This document shows positions 19,257-26,993 of a stretch of DNA of 64,000 nucleotides, piece after piece. The stretch covers positions 46,201 to 110,200 of the forward strand of contig WTGN01000028.1 in the NCBI GenBank assembly GCA_011523545.1, given 5' to 3'. The stretch comes from Chloroflexota bacterium (GTDB lineage: Bacteria; Chloroflexota; Anaerolineae; Aggregatilineales; Phototrophicaceae). Positions within the stretch are counted from its first letter, which is position 1; each line of letters begins with the position of its first letter. The translations under genes and the position numbers were made by a program. The notes below the pieces were generated by a model, which was given only the letters and a program-made list of their open reading frames with translations, did not search any database and was not told the DNA's origin.

Positions 19257-20693
19257 CTAATCTACATCCAGGTGATAACGCTCATCGCCGACCTCGGCTT
19301 GCAGGCGGTGCAGTTCGTCTTTGAGTTCACGCGCTAAATCGGCATAGGCCGGCTCGTCGACCACGTTATTCAGTTCATAGGGATCGACTTCGAGATCAAA
19401 GAGCTCCCATTCCGGCGCGTAGCTCTCGTCGATGCTGCCTTCCGTGCCCATGGCGTCGGCGTAATAGTAGATGAGCTTGTAGCGCATTGTGCGGATGCCA
19501 TAATGGGCGTAGACATTGTGGTGCGTTTTGTGCATCCAATAGCGATAGTACATGCTCTCGCGCCAATCGGCCGGCCGCTCGCCAGCGAGCATCGGCGCGA
19601 AGCTGCGCCCTTGCATCGCCTCCTGGACTGGCAAGCCGGCCAACTCCAGGTAGGTCGGGCCGAAATCAACATTGAGGACCATATCTTCGTTGACGCCGCC
19701 CGCTGCAATGGCTTTGGGATACCGCATGATATAGGGCATGCGCAACGATTCCTCGTACATGAAACGCTTGTCATACCAGCCATGATCGCCCAGGAAAAAG
19801 CCCTGGTCTGATGTGTAAACGACGACCGTGTTCTCGGCCAGACCCTCGGCATCCAGGTGATCAAGCAAGCGGCCGACATTGTCATCAATGCTGGCGACCA
19901 CGCGCAGGTAATCCTTGATGTAGCGCTGGTAGGCCCATTTGCGCAGTTCCATCTCGGGCAGGTCGCGCGGGATCTCCGCCTTTAGATCGAGCGGCGTATG
20001 GTGCAGTCCCATGCGCATCTCGGCGGCTTCCGCGGCCGACGCGCGGTTGGCGTAATCGTCGTAGAGCGTCTCTGGCTCCGGGATATCTTCGTTGAGGAAC
20101 AGGTGGGCGTGTTTCTCGTCCGGCTCCCAATGGCGGTGCGGCGCCTTGTGGTGGCACATGACGAAGAAGGGGCGATCGTGGTCGCGCCCGCGCAAGAAAT
20201 CCAGCGTCATATCGGTTATCAAGTCCGTGACGTAACCCGCCACCGGCCGCCGTGCCGAGCCGTCGCCTTCTTTGAAGATGAAGGTTGGATTGTGGTAAAG
20301 CCCTTGCCCCGGCAGCACCGCCCAATCATCGAAGCCGGTCGGCTCATGCGCCGGGCCCTGGCCCAGATGCCACTTGCCAAACATGCCGGTCTGGTAGCCG
20401 CTCGCCTGAAGATCCTTGACGAAGGTGGGCAGCCGGTTGTCCATGTGCGTGCTGAGCGTGGTGACGCCGTTGATGTGATTGTAGGTTCCGGTGAGGATGG
20501 CGGCGCGGCTGGGCGTGCAGATGGAGTTGGTGCAGAAGACATTGTCGAAACGCATGCCTTCGTCCGCGATGCGGTCGAGGTTGGGCGTCTGGTTGATGCG
20601 GCTGCCATAACAACTCATCGCGTGCGAGGCATGATCGTCGGACATGATGAAGAGGATGTTCGGGCGTACGTCTGGCATTGGGATTCCCTTCAT
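19257..20693 (-). CDS. Type I sulfatase (iduronate/N-sulfoglucosamine sulfatase-like)
   Basis: RPNILFIMSDDHASHAMSCYGS, CTPSRAAILTG formylglycine motif, GKWHLG, YTSDQGFFLGDHGWYDKR. Confidence 0.95.
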   Translation of the reverse strand: MKGIPMPDVRPNILFIMSDDHASHAMSCYGSRINQTPNLDRIADEGMRFDNVFCTNSICTPSRAAILTGTYNHINGVTTLSTHMDNRLPTFVKDLQASGYQTGMFGKWHLGQGPAHEPTGFDDWAVLPGQGLYHNPTFIFKEGDGSARRPVAGYVTDLITDMTLDFLRGRDHDRPFFVMCHHKAPHRHWEPDEKHAHLFLNEDIPEPETLYDDYANRASAAEAAEMRMGLHHTPLDLKAEIPRDLPEMELRKWAYQRYIKDYLRVVASIDDNVGRLLDHLDAEGLAENTVVVYTSDQGFFLGDHGWYDKRFMYEESLRMPYIMRYPKAIAAGGVNEDMVLNVDFGPTYLELAGLPVQEAMQGRSFAPMLAGERPADWRESMYYRYWMHKTHHNVYAHYGIRTMRYKLIYYYADAMGTEGSIDESYAPEWELFDLEVDPYELNNVVDEPAYADLARELKDELHRLQAEVGDERYHLDVD

Positions 20694-20697
20694 TTAA

Positions 20698-20723
20698 CTA
20701 CAGAGGGCGCAGAGAGCACAGAG
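20698..20723 (-). repeat. 9-bp tandem repeat related to 6114-6140, opposite orientation
   Basis: Minus strand ctctgtgct ctctgcgcc ctctgtag. Confidence 0.7.
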
Positions 20724-20746
20724 ATTGGCCTATATATTCGAGCGCG

Positions 20747-20772
20747 TGTAGGGGCGAGACGGTGGCTCGCCC
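20747..20772 (+). repeat. Family A palindromic repeat
   Basis: tgtaggggcgagacggtggctcgccc. Confidence 0.85.
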
Positions 20773-20787
20773 ATAAGCTGCCAGATA

Positions 20788-21828
20788 TTAGATGTACGGA
20801 TGATCCGCGGCCAGCAAGCCCTCTTCCTTCAGCAGATCCCAAAACGATGCCGGCACTTCGACTGACATGGCATCGACATTCGTTTTCACGCGCCCGGGAC
20901 GGCTGGTGCTCAGAGCCAGCGCGACGATGCCCGGATGCGACTTGCCGAATTGAATGCAGACTTCGGACGGGAGTTGACCCTGCTGCTGGCAGAGCGCGAA
21001 GAATTTCTCGCGCCAGGCGAATTTCTCTTGATGTTCCCGATTCGCCGGATCAAGCTTGACGTAATTGAAGAACTCGCCGCCGGTGAGGAAGCCGGCGTTG
21101 AAAACGGCCGAGTTGATGATGGCGACGCCCTTGGCTTGCAGCGAATCCATGAAGTCCAGCAGCTCGGGCGGGTGCGAATAGAGGGTGTAGCTGTTGGCGA
21201 ACATCACCCAATCGAGCGCGACCTGGGCGTCAATCTCGGCGATTGATCGCCAGTTCTTGGCGCCGACGCCGATGCCCTTCGCCTGCCCGCCCGCCTTCAA
21301 CTCGCCGAGCGCGGTGTAGGCGCCGAGGATGTCGTCAAAACGCCGCTCGCGGTCCGCCGGCGATTCGGCCGCATCGAGATATTCATCCGGGTCGTGCACC
21401 GAGACCAGCTGCGTGCTGTAGTCGCCGCCGAGCAGCTCAAGCCCCTGCTGGAAGCACTTGAGGATGCCGCCATAGCTGATGTCCTGCACGGCGTCGTGCG
21501 CCAGGCCGAACCAGGCGCCCGGCTCAAATGTCGGCTCCGGCGTGGTCAGGGGCGCGCGCAGCCAGGCCAGCTTGTTGCTGATGATGACCTCGTCATCGCC
21601 CACGCCGAGCTCGCGCAGGCAATTGCCCATCACTTCCAGCGCCAGGCCGGCGCCATATTTGCCCGCCGAATCGATGACGACCGGCTTGGGCAAATGCGCG
21701 ATGATGGCGCGCATCGTCTCCAGCTTTGATTCGTAAGAAAACTCGCGGAAGAGGTTGCCCAACGCGGTCGAGCCGAAGATCAAGGGCGGGGTCATGAGTC
21801 CGGTGTTGCCGAAGGGGACGGGTTGCAT
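20788..21828 (-). CDS. Aldo/keto reductase, similar to D-threo-aldose 1-dehydrogenase (L-fucose dehydrogenase)
   Basis: N-terminal FGNTGLMTPPLIFGSTALGN, IDSAGKYGAGLALEVMGN; SVHDPDEY; typical of L-fucose/D-threo-aldose dehydrogenase-type AKRs. Confidence 0.82.
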   Translation of the reverse strand: MQPVPFGNTGLMTPPLIFGSTALGNLFREFSYESKLETMRAIIAHLPKPVVIDSAGKYGAGLALEVMGNCLRELGVGDDEVIISNKLAWLRAPLTTPEPTFEPGAWFGLAHDAVQDISYGGILKCFQQGLELLGGDYSTQLVSVHDPDEYLDAAESPADRERRFDDILGAYTALGELKAGGQAKGIGVGAKNWRSIAEIDAQVALDWVMFANSYTLYSHPPELLDFMDSLQAKGVAIINSAVFNAGFLTGGEFFNYVKLDPANREHQEKFAWREKFFALCQQQGQLPSEVCIQFGKSHPGIVALALSTSRPGRVKTNVDAMSVEVPASFWDLLKEEGLLAADHPYI

Positions 21829-21829
21829 G

Positions 21830-23881
21830 TCAACTCTCCTGGAATTGCAATTCGATCATCTGATGCCCGTTGACTTCCGGCACGGTAAATACGATCCTGC
21901 CGCCAATGCGCTCGAATTCGAGCGAATCACCCTCCGGCGCCAGCTTCACAGATGCTATAGCTGCATCTGCGCGGACGGAAACGGGCACATCGTAAATGGG
22001 TATGACGTCCTCGATGATGTCGATCTCCCGGCTGCGGCGGATGGGGATGTAATGCAGCAGGTGCAGCACTTGCCGCTTCTGCGCCGCCTGCTCGTTGATC
22101 ATCACTTCCAATGTGCTCGGTCCCCCGTGCTTGACGATGGGCTGAGGCAGCAGCATTTCCAGCGCGTTTAAGAATAGCCGGCGGCACCACTGCGGCGCAT
22201 TGCGGCTGTACTGGGTGAATAGCGGGCTGGAGAAGTATATCACTTGACCGCGCCTGACGATGGCTGCCCCGGCAGGCGCGCCCGAAGTTGGCGATTGACG
22301 ATGCGAGCAGAAATGCTCCCAGGTGCGATCGAAAACGGCCGGGGTGATCTCAGCCAGGATTTCAGCGTCATCCGCGGCGGCGACATCCATGCCGCGGATG
22401 TACATGGCGTGTTCCGTCGGCGGCAGCCCGGCGCCGATATCGCCGGTGGGGATAATGTACTCAGTATAGTCGCCCCGTTCAAAGGCGCGCCCGCGTACCA
22501 GCTCGCCGAAGCGGTCGCGCGGTCCCTCGTCACGCATCGTCACCGGCAGCGCATCGAGTGCGAATCCGCTTTTCTCGGCGTCCATGCCGGATTCGAAAGA
22601 CGCGATCAAGGCGCCGCCCTGCGCCAAGAACGCATTGATTTTTGCGTTCAGCGCGCTGTCAACCGGGATGTCGTCAGGCAGGATGAGGACTTTATAATCC
22701 TTGAAATTCGCCTGGGAATCGATAATGTCAAATTGATGCGCCGCTTCTTGCAACATGCTGTGCACGCCGCAGATTGAGGGCTGCATACCGCGATCATCGG
22801 CCGGCGTGAATTCCTCCGGCGTCATCACAGCGATATCGCCGATCGCCTCAGCGCCAAGGCACCAGGCTTCCTTTTCTTCAATCTGCCGATAGACGCTGCC
22901 GATCAACTTGTAGACATGCTCTTCAATCCGGCCATCGGGCGGCAGTTGATCGCCGACGAAGGGACCCGCGCCCATCGCCATCATACGGAAGCACTCGTAT
23001 TCCAGCGCTTCCTGATTCTTGAAGGAGTGAAAATCACCCCAGGCAGTGTGAAATTTGCCGGTGTGCCCGACCGACGGCAGCCCAAGGGTGCGAGCGTAAC
23101 GAATCGTCAGCGGGAAATGGATGTAGCCCCAATGACCGCTTGGCAGCGACTCGAGCTCCCAATGCGTGAAGGCGCCCATGTTACGGCGATTGTGCGGGCC
23201 CACATGGCCACGGTTGTAGAAGATCGTGCAGTCGTCGCTGAATTGCCGCACATAGGCGCTCATTTCGCTGCGAAAATTATCGAGCACGACGCCGCCATAA
23301 CGCAGGCGCTCGGCCGGGTCGCTCGGGTCCAGGCCCGCTTCCAGCATCGCCCGCGTCGTCCATACCGAGCTGTCATCGGCCGCATGCACGATGTCAAAGA
23401 ACAATCCATCCACCGCCGGCAGGCAGGCGAAAATATCGGCGACATGCGCCTTGAGAAAGTCCATATACGGTGAATTCAGAGCGATGCGCCGGTAAAAGCC
23501 GGCTTCGTACATGCCATTGCCCTGGTAAGTCCCATCCTCATTGATGCAGAGCCATTCGGGATGCTGCCGCGCCGTCAGATGATCCCATTGAACAGTGGTG
23601 TAAATTGGCGCCCGAATGCCGCGCGCATGGCAGGCTTCAATCTGCTCGGCCAGCAGGTTGCGCCGTTCGAGCTGCGGATGGATGCGCTCGGGATGCGCCT
23701 TGCTGTCGTAATAAATCCAGCCGTGATGACCACGGGCGAAACAAGTGATCGAATTGACGCGCGCTTCTTGCAAAGTATCGCCGAATTCATCGGGGTCGAA
23801 TTTAGAGCCGACGCCGGCGATCGCTTCCGATGTATGGAAGTCGAGATGAATCTGCCGCATACGCATGGGAAATTCCGTCAT
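21830..23881 (-). CDS. GHL6/GH151-like glycoside hydrolase with trimerisation-like domain (candidate alpha-L-fucosidase)
   Basis: MRQIHLDFHTSEAIAGVGSKFDPDEFGDTLQEARVNSITCFARGHHGWIYY is GHL6-like; FDIVHAADDS, C-terminal Rossmann-like/trimerisation region; starts 2 nt from AKR gene. Confidence 0.75.
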   Translation of the reverse strand: MTEFPMRMRQIHLDFHTSEAIAGVGSKFDPDEFGDTLQEARVNSITCFARGHHGWIYYDSKAHPERIHPQLERRNLLAEQIEACHARGIRAPIYTTVQWDHLTARQHPEWLCINEDGTYQGNGMYEAGFYRRIALNSPYMDFLKAHVADIFACLPAVDGLFFDIVHAADDSSVWTTRAMLEAGLDPSDPAERLRYGGVVLDNFRSEMSAYVRQFSDDCTIFYNRGHVGPHNRRNMGAFTHWELESLPSGHWGYIHFPLTIRYARTLGLPSVGHTGKFHTAWGDFHSFKNQEALEYECFRMMAMGAGPFVGDQLPPDGRIEEHVYKLIGSVYRQIEEKEAWCLGAEAIGDIAVMTPEEFTPADDRGMQPSICGVHSMLQEAAHQFDIIDSQANFKDYKVLILPDDIPVDSALNAKINAFLAQGGALIASFESGMDAEKSGFALDALPVTMRDEGPRDRFGELVRGRAFERGDYTEYIIPTGDIGAGLPPTEHAMYIRGMDVAAADDAEILAEITPAVFDRTWEHFCSHRQSPTSGAPAGAAIVRRGQVIYFSSPLFTQYSRNAPQWCRRLFLNALEMLLPQPIVKHGGPSTLEVMINEQAAQKRQVLHLLHYIPIRRSREIDIIEDVIPIYDVPVSVRADAAIASVKLAPEGDSLEFERIGGRIVFTVPEVNGHQMIELQFQES

Positions 23882-24023
23882 GAATTTGCCTCCCGCTAGA
23901 ATTGCTTGACAGCCGCCTGTCGCTAAACTAGACTTTCCGCAACCGGTTTACCGGCGCAAGTATATTACATGCGCCATTCTGTGGCAATGAATCAAATACC
24001 GAGCGCGTAACAGGAGCGAAAAT

Positions 24024-25469
24024 ATGACGATAGCGAGCGGAAAATACGAACCTACTTGGGAATCGCTGAGCCAGTACGAGATCCCTCAATGGTACATCGA
24101 CGCCAAATTCGGCATCTTCATCCACTGGGGGCCTTACTGCGTGCCCGCCTTCGGCAGCGAATGGTATCCGCGCAAAATGTACCTGCAAGGCGACCCCGCC
24201 TTCGAGCACCATCGCAAGACATGGGGCGAGCACAGCGAATTCGGTTACAAGGACTTCATCCCCATGCTGACGGCGGAGAAATTTGACGCGGCGGAATGGG
24301 CGCAGCTATTCAAGGACGCCGGCGCGCGCTTCGTCATGCCGGTGGCGGAGCATCATGACGGCTTCCCCATGTACGACAGCGACCTGACCGATTGCTGCGC
24401 CGCCAAAATGGGACCCAAGCGCGATATCTGCGGCGAGCTGGCGGAGGCCGTGCGTGAACTGGGCATGGTCTTCGCGGTCTCATCACACCGCGCCGAGCAT
24501 TGGTGGTATTTCGATGGCGGGCGCGCCTTCCCCTCCGATGTGCAAGACCCGGCCAACGATGCGCTCTATGGGCCCGCAGTGGCGGCTTCCAAGCTGCCCA
24601 ACTGGGCCGGGGAAGAGGACAGTCAAGAAGAGTGGAAGAAAAAAGATTGGACGCCGCGCCCGGACGCCAAGTTCCTCGAAGATTGGCTGGCCCGCTGCTG
24701 CGAGCTGGTGGACAAGTATCAGCCGCAGGTCGTCTGGTTCGATTGGTGGATTGAGCAGGTTGTCTTCGAGCCTTATTTGCAGCGTTTCGCCGCCTACTAT
24801 TACAACCGCGGCGAGGAATGGGGCAAAGGCGTCGCCATCAATCACAAGTACGATTCTTATCCCGAAGGCGTGGCTGTCTTCGATATCGAGCGCGGCCAGT
24901 TGAGCGATATCCGCAAATTCTTCTGGCAGAACGATACCTCGGTGTCGAAGAACAGCTGGGGTTATATCGCCGACCACGATTACAAAACCGCCGGCGATAT
25001 CATCGCCGATTTGGTCGATATCGTCAGCAAGAACGGGGCGCTGCTGCTGAACATCGGGCCGCGCGCCGATGGCACGATTCCCGAGATCGAAAAAGAGATG
25101 CTGCGCGAGATCGGCCGCTGGATCGCGGTCAACGGCGAAGGCATCTACGAGACGCGGCCCTGGTCCGTCTACGGCGAAGGACCGACCGAAGTGCCGGAAG
25201 GCGCCTTCACCGATACGCATCGCAATCCCTTCACGCCGGCTGATATCCGCTTCACAAAAAAGGGGAACACGCTTTACGCTTTCCTGCTGGCTTATCCGCA
25301 AGGCGAGGCGCTGATCGAGTCCCTGGCTTCGGCCGATATCGCCGGCGTGCGCATGATGGGCGCGGACGAGGCGATCACATGGCGCCAAGGGGACGATGGC
25401 TTGCGGCTCTCGGCGCCGGCGACGCCACCCTGTGATTTCGTTTGTTGCTATGCGATTGAGTTGGGCTAA
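24024..25469 (+). CDS. GH29 alpha-L-fucosidase (copy 4)
   Basis: FGIFIHWGPYCVPAFGSEWYPR, AEHHDGFPMYDS, VVWFDWWIE, DIERGQ..NSWGYI. Confidence 0.93.
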   Translation: MTIASGKYEPTWESLSQYEIPQWYIDAKFGIFIHWGPYCVPAFGSEWYPRKMYLQGDPAFEHHRKTWGEHSEFGYKDFIPMLTAEKFDAAEWAQLFKDAGARFVMPVAEHHDGFPMYDSDLTDCCAAKMGPKRDICGELAEAVRELGMVFAVSSHRAEHWWYFDGGRAFPSDVQDPANDALYGPAVAASKLPNWAGEEDSQEEWKKKDWTPRPDAKFLEDWLARCCELVDKYQPQVVWFDWWIEQVVFEPYLQRFAAYYYNRGEEWGKGVAINHKYDSYPEGVAVFDIERGQLSDIRKFFWQNDTSVSKNSWGYIADHDYKTAGDIIADLVDIVSKNGALLLNIGPRADGTIPEIEKEMLREIGRWIAVNGEGIYETRPWSVYGEGPTEVPEGAFTDTHRNPFTPADIRFTKKGNTLYAFLLAYPQGEALIESLASADIAGVRMMGADEAITWRQGDDGLRLSAPATPPCDFVCCYAIELG

Positions 25470-25532
25470 CCTTCCTTGACCATGAAGGGCGGAGGCGCAA
25501 ACATCTGCAAAAACACTGACCGCAAGCGCAGA

Positions 25533-25612
25533 GGGTCAGCCACCGGCTGACCCGTACAACCCGCGTTATTACATTCGCGCGTACGGGCGAGCCGGCGGCT
25601 CGCCCCCTACAA
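25533..25612. repeat. Two adjacent family A-like palindromes
   Basis: gggtcagccaccggctgacccgtacaa and gtacgggcgagccggcggctcgccccctacaa. Confidence 0.8.
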
Positions 25613-25640
25613 CTTTCGATTAGGAGAACGGCAGGAAATC

Positions 25641-26891
25641 ATGACAGAAATGGAATACTTCAAACCGGAACGGGGTCAGCGGCCGGGCGCCAACGAAGAT
25701 CCACGGCTGGATTGGTGGCGCGCCGCCAAGTTCGGCATGTTCATCCACTGGGGCGTTTACAGCATCCCGGCCGGCGTATGGAAGGGCGAGCATATCCCCG
25801 GCATCGGCGAGTGGATCATGCTGCGCGCCGAGATTCCCATCCCCGAATACGAAAAGCTGGCGCCGCAATTCAACCCGGTAAAATACGACGCCGAGCAAAT
25901 CGTCAAGCTGGCGAAGCAAGCCGGGCAAAAATATATCGTGCTGACATCGAAGCATCATGACGGCTTCTGCATGTTTGGCAGCGAAGAGACCGACTACAAC
26001 ATCGTCGACGCGACGCCGTATGGCCGCGACATCCTCAAGGACCTGGCCGACGCCTGCGCCCGCGAAGGGATCAAGCTCGGCCTCTATTACTCGCAGACGC
26101 AGGACTGGCATCATCCAGACGGCTTTGGCAACACCTGGGATTTCAATGAATCTGAGCAGGACTTTGGCGATTACATCGACAACTACGTCAAGCCGCAGGT
26201 GCGCGAGATTCTGACGAACTACGGGCCGATCTGCCTTATCTGGTTCGATACGCCGCGCATCATCGAGCGCCATCAAAGCCAGGAGCTGCTCAATCTCGTG
26301 CACTCGATTCAGCCGGATTGTCTCGTCTGTGGCCGCTTGGGAAACAAGCTGGGCGATTACGCCACTGCCCAGGACAATGCCATCCCGCCCGACCTGCAAG
26401 CCGAGATCGACTGGGAGACGCCCGCCACCATTAACGACACCTGGGGCTTCAAGACACACGATCACAACTGGAAATCGACGACGCAGCTGATTCAAAACCT
26501 GGTCGACATCGTTAGCAAGGGCGGCAATTATCTGCTGAATATCGGCCCGGATGCCCAAGGCGCGATTCCCGAGCCGAGCGTCGAGCGGCTGCAAGCGATG
26601 GGCGCCTGGCTGGATGTGCATGGCGAGTCAATCTATGGCACCGAGCCGGGACCGATTCAAGGTGAGGCGGACTATCGAACGACGCAAAAGGGCGACAGCG
26701 TGTACCTGCACGTTTTCGACTGGCCAGCGAGCGGGCGCCTGGTGCTGCCTGAACTGGATGTCAAATCGACCACCTGGCTGGATGCGCGCGTGGACGCGCC
26801 GCTATCGGTGAATTGCGCCGGCGACAGCACGACAATCCTTGGTCCGGCCGCGGCGCCCAACGAGCACGTGACGGTAATCAAGCTAACATAG
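25641..26891 (+). CDS. GH29 alpha-L-fucosidase (copy 5)
   Basis: FGMFIHWGVYSIPAG, TSKHHDGFCMFGS, LIWFDTPRI, DWETPATINDTWGF. Confidence 0.93.
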   Translation: MTEMEYFKPERGQRPGANEDPRLDWWRAAKFGMFIHWGVYSIPAGVWKGEHIPGIGEWIMLRAEIPIPEYEKLAPQFNPVKYDAEQIVKLAKQAGQKYIVLTSKHHDGFCMFGSEETDYNIVDATPYGRDILKDLADACAREGIKLGLYYSQTQDWHHPDGFGNTWDFNESEQDFGDYIDNYVKPQVREILTNYGPICLIWFDTPRIIERHQSQELLNLVHSIQPDCLVCGRLGNKLGDYATAQDNAIPPDLQAEIDWETPATINDTWGFKTHDHNWKSTTQLIQNLVDIVSKGGNYLLNIGPDAQGAIPEPSVERLQAMGAWLDVHGESIYGTEPGPIQGEADYRTTQKGDSVYLHVFDWPASGRLVLPELDVKSTTWLDARVDAPLSVNCAGDSTTILGPAAAPNEHVTVIKLT

Positions 26892-26895
26892 ACAA

Positions 26896-26989
26896 TGTAA
26901 GGGCGAGCCGGTGGGTCGCCCACCCGTCAGTTTCTACATGCCGTAGAGGCGTTTGGGATGGCGGGCGACCTGGTAGGTCGCCCCTACAG
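26896..26989. repeat. Two family A palindromes in opposite orientation
   Basis: tgtaagggcgagccggtgggtcgccc and gcgggcgacctggtaggtcgcccctacag. Confidence 0.85.
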
Positions 26990-26993
26990 GTCC

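Noticed and set aside
26920-26945. Additional copy of the nested element (cccgtcagtttctacatgcc)
   Set aside because: Only partial similarity to GGTCAGTGTCTACGCGACC and not clearly inside a palindrome loop
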